DNA of 28,608 nt from Symbiodinium natans (lineage: Eukaryota > Sar > Dinophyceae > Suessiales > Symbiodiniaceae). The notes under the pieces were generated by a model. It did not search any database. It was given only the letters and a program-made list of their open reading frames with translations, and was not told the DNA's origin. The stretch covers positions 795,338 through 823,945 of the forward strand of contig CAJNDS010001236.1 of the NCBI GenBank assembly GCA_905221605.1. The letters are read 5' to 3'. The position numbers and the translations under genes were made by a program. Numbering within the stretch: position 1 is the stretch's first letter; each line of letters begins with the position of its first letter. Below are positions 17,203-24,880 of this stretch, piece after piece.

Positions 17203-17368
17203 ACGTCCGGTGGAGAGACAGACGTCTTCGCGGGAAGCTGTAGAAGCAAGTTTTCGCACTGTGCGTCGAGTGCTGTCAAGGGATTCAAGATTCTGCAGGG
17301 TTTTCCGCCCGCGGATGCCTCAGACATTCGCAGATGTTAGCCATGCGCCCTTCAGCCCTTACTTCTAA
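17189..17368 (+). CDS. Candidate terminal exon, Arg-rich
   Basis: Open from 17189 to TAA at 17366. It reads REAVEASFRTVRRVLSRDS and RPRMPQTFADVSHAPFSPYF at the end. An acceptor at 17298 (GATTCTGCAG) would start only the second part. It overlaps the previous stop in another frame, so it may be an alternative 3' end. A TTTAGGG array follows at 17377-17427. Confidence 0.33.
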   Translation, partial: CPELRRPVERQTSSREAVEASFRTVRRVLSRDSRFCRVFRPRMPQTFADVSHAPFSPYF

Positions 17369-17376
17369 ACCGTCAG

Positions 17377-17427
17377 GTTTAGGGTTTAGGGTTTAGGGCT
17401 TAGGGCTTAGGGCTTAGGGTTTAGGGG
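17377..17427 (+). repeat. TTTAGGG array with CTTAGGG variants
   Basis: About seven units, three of them CTTAGGG, right after the TAA at 17366. The following 170 bp (17428-17600) are C-rich and end in CCCTAAACCCTGAG, which resembles one intron from G-rich start to C-rich end. Confidence 0.9.
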
Positions 17428-17600
17428 TTCTGCACTTCAAAAACTGCGTCAGGGTGACATCCTGGTCCAACAATTTCAGCCGCCCTTTTCTAGCCAACCC
17501 AGACATCCAAACTCCTAATTGAAGCAACAATCCCGAGCCCTAAGAACACACAAAGATCTGGACTGGTATAAACCCTACACCCCACACCCTAAACCCTGAG

Positions 17601-17945
17601 GTCATATGGCAGCTCAGTCCTCTCCGGTGCGGCTTTCTTCTTGCTGGCAACGGCGGCAGCCTCAGTGCAAAAAAGGTGTGGCTTTGGCTGAGTAGTCGAG
17701 TATGTAGCTCAAGCAACCTTTAACCTTGTTGAGGACTTTCATGTTTTTTGATTTAGTAGGGCCTGAGGATGATATTAGGAGCTGGGCGGGCTTTGAAAGA
17801 GTCATCCCACCGCCTCGCATGGGTGTTGTACTTGTTTGTTTTTAATCGGACGCCCCTTTACAGCATCAGCAGCACAGTAGACCGGTCTTCGCATGGGTGG
17901 TTTACTCCGGCGCCAGCTTGCATAAACAAGTTGAAGCTCGTCTGA
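17601..17945 (+). CDS. Candidate two-exon gene end
   Basis: Exon 17601-17675 follows CACACCCTAAACCCTGAG and reads VIWQLSPLRCGFLLAGNG and GSLSAKK, ending at AAG|GTGTGGC. Exon 17802-17945 joins in phase and reads HRLAWVLYLFVFNRTPLYSI and FTPAPACINKLKLV, TGA at 17943. LAWVLYLFVF is a possible short membrane segment. The intron (17676-17801) is G-rich at the start. Product otherwise unknown. Confidence 0.47.
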
Positions 17946-17988
17946 GAGGTTCAGGGTGCAGGGCCTCCGGTTCCGAGTTGTCGGGTGC

Positions 17989-18174
17989 ATGCCAGACTTC
18001 GTCGGATTGCAGTGGCTGCAGATGGGACCAGCATGTGCTGGCACATGACCTGCCCAGCTCAACACCCCAAAGCCTACACCTTAAAACTACTTTCAGGTGG
18101 CAGGCCTTTCCCTGCTGACCACATACCTTGGCGGCATGCCCCTGGGCAGGGCAGCAACGTTTTCTCTGTGGTGA
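17989..18174 (+). CDS. Candidate small two-exon membrane protein
   Basis: ATG at 17989 reads MPDFVGLQWLQMGP to a GC donor at 18031. After CCTTAAAACTACTTTCAG, exon 18097-18174 reads VAGLSLLTTYLGGMPLGRA and ATFSLW then TGA at 18172, in phase. About 40 residues if the ATG is the start; the frame is also open upstream. A competing frame across the first part reads RIAVAADGTSMCWHM. Hydrophobic second half. Confidence 0.37.
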
Positions 18175-18223
18175 CCTAGACCTCCATCAGACTGCCTAGA
18201 CTTGAGCCCAAACCGTCCGAAAG

Positions 18224-18348
18224 CCATCGTCAAAGGCGAGGGAAAAAAGGAGCCCCACAAGAGGTCCCCACCCAAAGAGGAAAACCGAGGCCACCGGAGC
18301 ACCAACGATGGGCCTTCGGGGGTTCTTTCTAAAGCTGGTTCTCAGTAG
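18224..18348 (+). CDS. Candidate exon, charged, ending in a MITE
   Basis: After CCGTCCGAAAG the frame reads AIVKGEGKKEPHKRSPPKEE and NRGHRSTNDGPSG, then VLSKAGSQ and TAG at 18346. The stop lies within the left end of the family 1 element at 18337. Alternatively the exon ends at a GT at 18322. Highly charged and probably disordered. Confidence 0.38.
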
Positions 18349-18437
18349 GGAGTGAGGAAATGAGGTAACATCCCACTGTATATACCCTTGAAGGAATCAT
18401 TTAGGGTACCGCATTTACCCATTCCCTTCTAAGAAAG
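18337..18437. mobile_element. MITE-like element, family 1, copy B
   Basis: Left GGTTCTCAGTAGGGAGTGAG, right CATTCCCTTCTAAGAA, with the GGTAC and TATACCCTT interior words of the family rearranged. More diverged than copies A and C. Confidence 0.65.
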
Positions 18438-18568
18438 GTGTCTTAGATGTTTAGGAACGGGGCGTTGTAACTGACGAAAAAAGCCCCGAAAAAGCCCTGA
18501 GCAAGGCAGAGCAACAAAGCAAAGCAAGCCAGAACACCCTGAACCCTAAACCCTAAAAGGTAGCCGAG

Positions 18569-18749
18569 CGAATGCCAGCGCCAGTTAATATGTGAAGTGT
18601 CAGATTTTGTTTGGTCCAGCTTGTCAGGAAAGGCTGCAAAATTTCTAGCAGTTTGCAACAGTATGAGGAGGAAAGGTGGCAATGCAGAGAAGCGGCCCAC
18701 GTGCAGACCGCCCGCACAGACATCTGCACAGTGCACTTTCCTCACATAG
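18569..18749 (+). CDS. Candidate terminal exon, Cys-containing
   Basis: A CCCTAAACCCTAAAAGGTAGCCGAG tract precedes an uninterrupted 60-codon frame: CQRQLICEVSDFVWSSL, GKAAKFLAVCNSMRRKGGN, CRPPAQTSAQCTFLT, TAG at 18747. Strongly coding-like without internal splicing. The CCCTAAA-sense repeat lies where the model expects an intron end. Upstream exons were not identified. Confidence 0.43.
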
Positions 18750-18968
18750 ACCACAGGTCTCAGAGCCTTTCCTGCGCATAAATGCCTGGTTAGGAATGAT
18801 GAGTTTCGAGTTTAGGGCCCACTTCTTTCTATTCGCCAGTGCAGCTTAGGTATGCCGTGGTGGCTGGAGGCCACATCTCACAATGCTGGGCATCCAGAAA
18901 AGGGGCCCAACCAAGTCCCAGCGACGACCTTCAATCCCGAAAAGACCCTCAAGTTAACAAAAAACTAG

Positions 18969-19271
18969 ACCCCAAACAGTGAGGAGGGCCAGAAAAGGCC
19001 AAAGAAGGCCAGAAGAGCACCGACACTCCCGGGGACAAAAAGTACAAGAGTTCGTGGGGGGCCGAATTCCCTTGGGGGTCAAAAAGACGCCAACCACTGG
19101 GGGATTCGGCTTTGCACGCGTGTGGAACTTGGAGGCCAAAAGACCCAGCTGATGCTCATGAGCTCAACCCCAAAATCGCTACCCCACAATACTAACCCCA
19201 GGCACCCAGCCCTGCACCCCCTAAACCCTGTGTTTTTATTGATATGGTGGTCTCACCGCGCGCGCCGTTGA
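18969..19271 (+). CDS. Candidate long exon without start, Gly/Lys-rich
   Basis: Open for 100 codons from after a TAG at 18966 to TGA at 19269. The most coding-like part is 18981-19140: KRPKKARRAPTLPGTKSTRV, QKDANHWGIRLCTRVELGG and QKTQLMLMSS. The tail runs into C-rich sequence and the 41-bp satellite and is probably not coding. Two GGCCAAAAG/GGTCAAAAAG words show an internal repeat. Uncertain. Confidence 0.28.
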   Translation, partial: TPNSEEGQKRPKKARRAPTLPGTKSTRVRGGPNSLGGQKDANHWGIRLCTRVELGGQKTQLMLMSSTPKSLPHNTNPRHPALHPLNPVFLLIWWSHRARR

Positions 19272-19812
19272 GGTCGGCAACCTAAGTAGGCCCTCCCAGA
19301 AGAGGCCTGAAGAGGCCACGAGAGGCTGGAATTCGCGCGAAACCACGGCGGGAGCATCCAAATGCAACGGAGTTCGCGCGAAACCACAGCGGCAGCATCG
19401 AAACGCAACGGAATTCGTGCGAAACCAATGCCCCGTCTCACCGGGCGCTCCGTTGCGGTCGGCAACCTAAGTGGCCCCCCCCAGAAGGGCCTGAAGAGGC
19501 CACGAGAGCCGGAATTCGCGCGAAACCACAGCGGGAGCATCGAAATGCAACGGAATTCGCGCGAAACCACAGCGGGAGCATCGAAACGCAACGGAATTCG
19601 CGCGAAACCACAGCGGGAGCGTCGAAACCAAGGACCCGTCCCACCAACGGAATTCGCACGAAACCACAGCGGGAGCATCGAAACGCAACGGAACTCGCGC
19701 GAAGCCACAGCGGGAGCATCGAAACGCAACGGAATTCGCGCGAAACCACAGCGGGAGCGTCGAAACCAAGGCCCCGTCCCACCGCCGCGCGCGCCGTTGC
19801 GGTCAGCAACCA
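19256..19812 (+). repeat. 41-bp satellite inside a larger duplicated unit
   Basis: Core unit of 41 bp starting GGAATTCGCGCGAAACCAC and going on to GCGGGAGCATCGAAACGCAAC, about nine copies between 19328 and 19770. A roughly 70-bp block with GCGCGCCGTTG and GTCGGCAACCTAAGT precedes the first copies, recurs at 19440-19510 and in part at 19782-19812. Each unit has an EcoRI site. Because 41 is not a multiple of three and the unit has no stop, ORFs run through it in several frames on both strands; I do not treat these as genes. Confidence 0.92.
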
Positions 19813-20031
19813 ATTCTTTTACCCTGAACGTAAGAACGCCATTGCACTGTTTGGGGTATTTGAGGAAAAAGAAGCCTGAAGGCCTTCGGAAATGCGCTAA
19901 GGGCTTCGCGCTTCACTTGAGGGCTTTGGTGTTGGGCTCTACGGCTTGCAGGCTTGCAGGGCTTTCGCACCTTGAGGGGTTTAAAATGTTCGGCCCATGA
20001 TAAGCCAAGTTTGGTCAACATTGGTTTGCAG
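19813..20031 (+). other. Stretch without a supported gene
   Basis: Between the satellite and the next candidate exon. Holds GGCTTGCAGGCTTGCAGGGC direct repeats near 19943-19962; no exon with good splice sites seen. The 212-residue ORF ending at 20000 enters from the satellite and is read as an artefact. Confidence 0.4.
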
Positions 20032-20289
20032 AGCATGTGGGTTCGGAGTGATAGCATGAGCCACTCTCGACTGTGCTGTGCATCAAACTGCACATTGTTC
20101 AGGGTCGCTTTGATTGTAAATATCTTCTTCTTTGGGGTTTTTTTCAGTGAGCTCAAAAGGAATCAGGGGCCTGTGCCTTTCCCCCAACTGCTTGGAACCT
20201 TCCAGTTGCAGCCCTGGCAAGGCGGCGCCATGATCATCCAACAGGCAGCGAGGCGGGATGTTGGGCTCAGGGCCACGATGCAGGGCTGA
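20032..20289 (+). CDS. Candidate small membrane protein
   Basis: Follows an acceptor TTGGTTTGCAG. First ATG at 20035 gives 84 residues: MWVRSDSMSHSRLCCASN, then the hydrophobic VALIVNIFFFGVFF, then QLQPWQGGAMIIQQAARRDV and ATMQG, TGA at 20287. One membrane segment in the middle, basic tail. The hydrophobic part may instead be an intron (GT at 20108, acceptor CCTTCCAG at 20207), which also keeps frame. Unknown product. Confidence 0.43.
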   Translation, partial: SMWVRSDSMSHSRLCCASNCTLFRVALIVNIFFFGVFFSELKRNQGPVPFPQLLGTFQLQPWQGGAMIIQQAARRDVGLRATMQG

Positions 20290-20684
20290 GGGATGTTTAG
20301 GGTTTAGGTAAGGTTTTTGTAGAGCGGCTTGCTTGGAGAATGCTGCTGAAGTCCCCGGAGCTCCTCGGAGCTCTCAAGCTCCTGAGCCCAGAAACACCAC
20401 GGCTAGACCCTGAACCCTCAATCCCGGTTTAATCCCACTGCCCATGGACACCCGGCAGGCACGCTGCCTTGGAGATGAGCAAGCAGGCGCGGGTCGCAGG
20501 GTTCAGTTCCGGGTCAGCCCGAATCGCGAGACCGTAATCCCTTCAGAATTGGGGTCCATTCGCAGAAAATTCGCATGGGCGCTTTCTCGGACACGTAGGT
20601 GCACGCGGTATCGTCTTGCGGTAGGAGGCCGAGTAGGTCCGATTGGGCTGCGGTCACGACGCAGAGAGCCGGTCGTCGAGGAAG
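20290..20684 (+). other. Ambiguous stretch
   Basis: Contains a short TTTAGGG relic at 20297, a C-rich block at 20390-20443, then an ATG at 20444 whose frame stays open to 21082 (212 codons, very Arg-rich). Minus-strand 20514-20837 also reads well. I favour the exon at 20685 in a third frame and leave this part unassigned. Confidence 0.3.
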
Positions 20685-21082
20685 GATCAAATGGAATGGC
20701 GAATGTTTCGACATCGTTTTCGAGGTGTACGAAGACAAGTTGCAGCCATGGAAGTCAACTCCGCGTATGCATAGGCTGCTCATTGTTCTGCACGGTGGGT
20801 AGACGGCGGCGTAGGACTCCAGAGGCATCCCAACCATGCACCGTAAACATCTCGACCGGCATACACTGCTCTAATCGACACCGAGTTCTCGCAGGTGCAA
20901 AATGTCATTGGGGTCTTGGGGTCTGCAGGCGTTTGCTTCAGCCGTGTAGTTGGGTGTTTGGGGTATTAGATATAGAATGTGCTGAAAGATGGCACGTTCC
21001 CAGCTTAAGTCCAGAAGTCAGCAGTGAAGCAAAGGCCACTAAGCGCAAGCCTGCTCAGGGTTTTAAGTGTTTAGACTCTTGA
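20685..21082 (+). CDS. Candidate two-exon gene end
   Basis: Exon 20685-20794 follows GTCGAGGAAG and reads IKWNGECFDIVFEVYEDKL and RMHRLLIVLH, ending at G|GTGGGTAG. After CGAGTTCTCGCAG, a second exon from 20895 joins in phase, with LDIECAERWHVPSLSPEVSS and EAKATKRKPAQ, to TGA at 21080. A competing frame from the same acceptor reads VQNVIGVLGSAGVCFSRVVG. The minus strand is open over exon 1, so strand is less sure. No family recognised, despite the very protein-like first exon. Confidence 0.38.
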
Positions 21083-21310
21083 GACCGTCAGCAAAAAACA
21101 AACAGTGCAGCCCTAGTGAGAGGCACCCGTTGCCAGCCCCACCAAAAAAGCACCCCAGAACAGGCTTCAAAAAGCCAGCTTCAGCCCTAGTGACAGGCAA
21201 CCCAGGAGCAAGCTTCAGGCTTCGGGGCGTAAATTTTTGGCCTCGGGTGTAGGGTATATGAATAATCACACTCCAGGACCACTCCATGGGCCATGGGTGC
21301 TGATTGGAAG

Positions 21311-21663
21311 TGATCCTGGTACGGGGTATCACGAAGCCACTTGAAGGCAAGCACATAGCAGTACTTACAGAGCATCCTCTCTTGATATCACCACTTCTCA
21401 TCACTGCCTGCGTTGGGCAAATGAACTGCTCCCATGCTCCTGTGCAGCAAAGGATATTAGAACCCAACGTACAGCGATGTTTCATGCACACACACACACA
21501 CACAAAACTGTACATGGGCCGCAACAGTGAGGACCAACTAAGCCAAGAGCTTCAAAACGGGTTTCAAGCTCGGATTGAATGGTTGGGTTTGGGTCGAACG
21601 CTGTACAGGTTGTGCGGCCTTGGTGTTTTTTCACGCTCGACAAACAGACGTTCAAAACGTTAG
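21311..21663 (+). CDS. Candidate long terminal exon with HT repeat
   Basis: After GATTGGAAG the frame is open for 117 codons to TAG at 21661: RGITKPLEGKHIAVLTEHPL, LLITACVGQMNCSHAPVQQR, EDQLSQELQNGFQARIEWLG and SRSTNRRSKR at the end. A CA microsatellite (21489-21503) encodes an HTHTHT run in the middle, so the repeat would be translated. It is one of the longest uninterrupted coding-like frames here. Start and upstream exons unknown. Confidence 0.45.
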
Positions 21664-21937
21664 CGTGGCAGAAACTCAGAGAGGTTCTTGTCTTCGAAAG
21701 GCGGCCAAAGTCCTTCCAATCGCCGGTTCTCGGTGGTTCTTAGTTGTTTACTAGGAATGCTTAAAAAGAGGCTTAGTACTATCCGATGCCCTGATACCCT
21801 GAGCTCTTTAATATAAACTTGACCAGCAACCATCTGCGCTTGACAGCTGAGCCAGCAAGCTGCAGCTACAGGGTTAGGAGGTTGTGGAGACGGTTAGGGT
21901 TTAGAGAGCATCTGTTTCCCCCAACTCCTCTTGCCAG
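21664..21937 (+). other. Intron-like stretch
   Basis: Holds two GGTTCT(T) words near 21732-21741 that resemble the end of the family 1 element (GGTTCTTAGTTGTTTACTAGG), a CCCTGATACCCTGAGC block, one TTTAGAG relic at 21900, and the pyrimidine tract of the acceptor at 21937. No exon seen. Confidence 0.4.
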
Positions 21938-22186
21938 GAAGCCCTGCAGCAGATTGATGACAAGCCTGCCCCGCGGCAAGTAGTGCAAAGGCGATGCCCT
22001 GTTTAATCTGAGGCTGTGCAGCATGGATCCTTACTGATGGGGTCAGACGGACATGTCTCAAAAGCATGGGTGCAGACGAAGCTGAACAAACAAGACCCAC
22101 TCCAAGTTTTTTTGAGGCTCGTCCAAGTCATGATGCTTAGAGGTGGACTCTTGCAACTTCCGTGGATACCTAGTTTGGGAACGTAG
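21938..22186 (+). CDS. Candidate two-exon gene end
   Basis: An excellent acceptor (CCCCCAACTCCTCTTGCCAG) precedes exon 21938-21979, reading EALQQIDDKPAPRQ, with a CAA|GTAGTG donor. After GAGGCTGTGCAG, exon 22022-22186 joins in phase: LMGSDGHVSKAWVQTKLNKQ, VFLRLVQVMMLRGGLLQLPW, IPSLGT, TAG at 22184. The intron is 42 nt. Helical middle; no family recognised. One of the cleaner models. Confidence 0.5.
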
Positions 22187-22249
22187 GGCCCGGCCTTTTT
22201 AGTTTTTGCGCCTTACTGCCCGAGCCCAAACCCCCTGCCTGCACCAAAG

Positions 22250-22354
22250 TCAGCTAAGAGTCCAACAGTTCATGCGATCCTGCGGCCCGCAACGGCCAGA
22301 CCTTCTTTGCAGCTTAGATGGGGCGTGCTCCGAAAAAAGGCGATCTTGGCTTAG
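22250..22354 (+). CDS. Candidate terminal exon
   Basis: A C-rich tract (CCCAAACCCCCTGCCTGCACC) ending AAAG precedes a frame reading KSPTVHAILRPATARPSLQL and RWGVLRKKAILA, TAG at 22352. The stop overlaps a possible donor (TTAG|GTTCC). A further coding-like piece lies at 22420-22481 (KNEARHPYPTLMASSNS), ending G|GTCAACC. Basic; unknown. Confidence 0.4.
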   Translation, partial: SAKSPTVHAILRPATARPSLQLRWGVLRKKAILA

Positions 22355-22731
22355 GTTCCAGTAAGGGTATCCAAAGCCTGCCGTGGATGGACCATGATGG
22401 ACCGCCAGGAATCACGATAAAACACAGCCAAAAAAACGAAGCCAGGCACCCATACCCGACATTGATGGCAAGCTCCAACTCAGGTCAACCTTGAATTCGA
22501 AATCTGAAGCCCGAAGCCCTTTGGGAGTTTGAGGGTTGGGAGATTAGGATCTGGGAGTTTAAAGTTCTAGGGCCCTTGGGGGGCATTGATGGTGCCATTA
22601 TGCGACTAGCGATTAGGAACTTTTCGCGTATTGTAAGGTTTGTAGGTTCCCTACGTCAGGGGCGTGATAGCGGGTGTAAAGGGTGCAGAGTTCAGAGTGT
22701 AGACTTCCGGGCGCGCCTCTCTGCGATTCAG

Positions 22732-22897
22732 AGGGGTGCTTCTCTGTCTTTCCCGTGCCGCCAATGTTGCCGATGTTGGCACAAGGGGACCGCTGTCAGC
22801 CCTTGATCTATTGAAGGTGAGTATCGATGGCCCGGGAAGCAACAGCCATAAGGATGGCTTCTGCGAACACTGGCTGGTTCTTCTTAGCAGGGAATGA
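22732..22897 (+). CDS. Candidate two-exon gene end encoded partly by a MITE
   Basis: Exon 22732-22816 follows CCTCTCTGCGATTCAG and reads GVLLCLSRAANVADVGTRG and PLSALDLLK, ending at a perfect GTGAGT donor. Exon 22853-22897 joins in phase and reads DGFCEHWLVLLSRE then TGA at 22895. The last seven codons and the stop lie in the left end of the family 1 element at 22876. An alternative ORF from ATG 22827 also runs into the element and stops at 22932 in its CCCTAAA repeat. An overlapping frame at 22600-22806 has a Cys cluster (CRQCCRCWHKG). Confidence 0.47.
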
Positions 22898-22981
22898 AGG
22901 TACCCTATATGATCCCTTAAAGGGTATACCCTAAACCCTAAACCCATAAGGCCCGAACTCCCTCATTCCCTACTAAGAACC
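22876..22981. mobile_element. MITE-like element, family 1, copy C with telomere repeat
   Basis: Left GGTTCTTCTTAGCAGGGAATG, right CATTCCCTACTAAGAACC, same core words as copy A (GGTACCCTATAT, CCCTTAAAGGGTATA). In the middle, where copy A has AATAGGGCC, this copy carries CCCTAAACCCTAAACCC. The element therefore gained two telomere-type units. Confidence 0.78.
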
Positions 22982-23028
22982 AGAGGGAAAATTGTGGGTG
23001 TCGGCAAGCACCCCCGGTGCTCTTTGAG

Positions 23029-23143
23029 AGGCCCTGAGGTTCGCCTTCACCCCTGTTTCTGGTGAGGAACACTAGACCCTAGGCCCCGAAATCCGTCTTA
23101 TGAAGCTCCTGAGCCCGAGCACCGTCTCGAGCTTTGGAATTGA
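23029..23143 (+). CDS. Candidate two-exon gene end
   Basis: Exon 23029-23061 follows GCTCTTTGAG and reads ALRFAFTPVS, with a GTGAGG donor. After CTTATGAAG, 23106-23143 joins in phase and reads PEPEHRLELWN then TGA. Both pieces are short, so chance is a real possibility. The 44-nt intron has CCCTAGGCCCC near its end, consistent with the general pattern. Confidence 0.33.
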
Positions 23144-23179
23144 AGCTTTCGCACAGCTTCGGTCCCGTAGTTCGTGTAG

Positions 23180-23365
23180 TTCGTGCCGCTGCATCCTTCT
23201 TCAGACTTCGAAGACATGGACAGGGCAACTGCCCGACACATGGCCGCACCCTTGACCCTCGAATTGTTAGCACCGGAACAGTTACCTTTTCTACTTCGAG
23301 CCCTCCACGAACCCTGGGCCCACGCTAGTAGGAGTCTGGCATCCTTCCGATCGCTAGAATCTTAG
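23180..23365 (+). CDS. Candidate terminal exon, Leu-rich
   Basis: After TTCGTGTAG the frame reads FVPLHPSSDFEDMDRATARH, LTLELLAPEQLPFLLRALHE and ASRSLASFRSLES, TAG at 23363. 61 codons with a strongly helical, Leu-rich centre. Acceptor quality is fair; a better one (CTTCTTCAG at 23207) would start the exon at DFEDMD. No start or upstream exon identified. Confidence 0.42.
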   Translation, partial: FVPLHPSSDFEDMDRATARHMAAPLTLELLAPEQLPFLLRALHEPWAHASRSLASFRSLES

Positions 23366-23390
23366 AAGGACATCGAAGTAGTTTGTACCA

Positions 23391-23895
23391 TGCCGCTGCG
23401 GGCCACTGCGCGGGCGCCGTCCCAACCGAGGTCGCAGCCTCGGAAGCAGTCCCTCTGCTCTAGACCTATCTGAACCTGAACTCAGCCTGAAATCGTAAGC
23501 CCAGCAATCTAGACCGCAAGCGCCAGAAGCCCGAAAGCCCGAAAATCCTAAGACCGAATTCCTGAGCCTTCGGTGCTGGCAAAGTGCACGGCCTCCTTCA
23601 AGTAAGCCACAAGCAAGGTCTTGCTTTTGAAGCCGCGCGGGATTCCCGAGGGTTTAGGGTTTAGGGTTTAGGGTTTAGGGTTAAGGGCTCCTTCACCCCA
23701 ATCATCAGGTAACCATCACAATTGGCCACTATCAATGCGTAATGGCAAAAGGCCACTAATGTGGGTCGTTGGGCAGTCTAGGTATGTCCGAACACAGGTT
23801 GAGAAAGCAAGCTTCATCGCCCGCCATTTCCCTCCAGGACTGCTGGTGCTCTGAACAGTCAGTGGGCTTTTGAGTTTATACAAGGCTCAGGCTAA
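23391..23895 (+). CDS. Candidate three-exon gene
   Basis: ATG at 23391 gives MPLRATARAPSQPRSQPRKQ with very high GC3, ending near 23473; its link to the next exon is unclear. Exon 23567-23651 follows GAATTCCTGAG and reads GAGKVHGLLQVSHKQGLAFE and AARDSR. Its donor starts GTTTAGGG and opens a five-unit array. Exon 23838-23895 follows CATTTCCCTCCAG, joins in phase and reads TAGALNSQWAFEFIQGSG, TAA at 23893. The second and third exons form a convincing pair; the first could be a separate ORF. Confidence 0.43.
23652..23686 (+). repeat. TTTAGGG array at a 5' splice site
   Basis: Five perfect units beginning exactly at the proposed donor (CGAGG|GTTTAGGG). Confidence 0.92.
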
Positions 23896-23970
23896 GGAAT
23901 ACACCAACACCTACTGATGAGTAGGGTTTAAGAGCTTGGGGTCAAGCTTCGGTGGCATGGCTCCAACCGC

Positions 23971-24172
23971 ATGGGGTCGCGATCCTTTGGCGGGCATGGG
24001 TCTGACCCCCTCAAGGATATTGGCTTCGTGTCGAACACGGCTCGCCTGAACCAATGTTCCCCCCAAACCCACAAAATCAGGATCAGGATCCAGACTGCAT
24101 CGTGTACCCGGATGGCCGCAGGAGTGCATGTTTGTGTTGAGCGCAGAACCCTTCAAAACCGGGAAACTTCAT
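23971..24172 (+). CDS. Candidate gene start with competing frames
   Basis: ATG at 23971 reads MGSRSFGGHGSDPLKDIGF and VSNTARLNQ. A C-rich segment (about 24057-24100) then looks like a short intron ending ATCAG or CCAG. After it both PDCIVYPDGRRSACLC (TGA near 24138) and VHVCVERRTLQNRETSW (donor GTTGAGGG at 24173) are coding-like. The unspliced frame is open from the ATG to 24264. The first exon is good; the continuation is unresolved. Confidence 0.38.
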
Positions 24173-24220
24173 GGTTGAGGGATTGGGAGGCTTCTGGGGT
24201 TGTTTTGGGGCTTTCTGTGA

Positions 24221-24499
24221 GAAGCCAAGCGCCCAGTCACCCGACAATGGAATCCAACCAATAAGTGCGGCACTTATCGCACTTATCCCACACCCTGGAG
24301 CCTGCCACGCCCTGTCAGAATCCCGCGCTACCGCTGGACCACAGACCGACCCTGCTCGCTGGGGGAGCTGCTCACGAAGATGCGGGCGTCTAAGGAGGCG
24401 ATCTTAGGGTGCAGCAGCTCGGTCTACACTCTAAACCCTGAATCCGAAGACCGCGACCCTAATGAGGAGCTAGGCCGACACCGGATCCCAAACTTCTGA
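24221..24499 (+). CDS. Candidate 92-codon exon without ATG start
   Basis: Open from GAA at 24221 to TGA at 24497: QWNPTNKCGTYRTYPTPWSL, PVRIPRYRWTTDRPCSLGEL, LTKMRASKEAIL, then NPESEDRDPNEELGRHRI. The central part is strongly coding-like. The piece around 24408-24450 (GTGCAGC to CCCTGAATCCGAAG) could be an intron but need not be. A second open frame (CHALSESRATAGPQTD) overlaps. No homologue recognised. Confidence 0.43.
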   Translation, partial: EAKRPVTRQWNPTNKCGTYRTYPTPWSLPRPVRIPRYRWTTDRPCSLGELLTKMRASKEAILGCSSSVYTLNPESEDRDPNEELGRHRIPNF

Positions 24500-24538
24500 A
24501 CCCTAAATCCTAAAGTCTTGAACTTGTTCCTTCGTTAG

Positions 24539-24572
24539 ATCGGCTGGAGAGCTCAAGGGCTAAGCTTTTTGG
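24539..24572 (+). CDS. Candidate short internal exon
   Basis: Between TTGTTCCTTCGTTAG and a G|GTTGGGACG donor, reading IGWRAQGLSFL. The upstream tract holds CCCTAAATCC; the downstream one is G-rich for 200 bp. It fits the general pattern but is only 34 nt. It does not join the exon at 24881 in phase. Confidence 0.25.
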
Positions 24573-24880
24573 GTTGGGACGTTTCGATTTAGGACCAATG
24601 ATGCGACTTCGCTGATTTGGCACAATTTCAGGGTTTGGGATCAGGTTTGAGGGTCTCAGAGGGCTTGGAAAGTTGTGTGCGAGGTTCTGGGGTTCGGAAA
24701 CGATTGGGAGAACGTGAAAGACCACTTCCTTTGAGGTTTATGTTTTGAGGTGCAGCGTTCATGTGTTGGGGTCTCAGGGTTAGGCTTTGACTTTTGGACT
24801 TCACATGCAACAGGAACCCAGAGAGACAGGCACGTGCTGCAATCGATTCCCCTAAGCTCCCTAAACACACAGCCCTAAAG

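Noticed and set aside
19328-19770. CRISPR-like regular repeat
   Set aside because: Units are contiguous 41-bp tandem copies with no unique spacers, in a eukaryotic context.
19253-20000. 186- and 212-residue ORFs over the satellite
   Set aside because: Repeat-derived; they exist in several frames on both strands because the 41-bp unit lacks stops.
20514-20837. 107-residue minus-strand ORF with good codon bias
   Set aside because: The plus-strand exon at 20685-20794 has splice sites and a downstream partner. Kept as the main uncertainty on strand, but not annotated.
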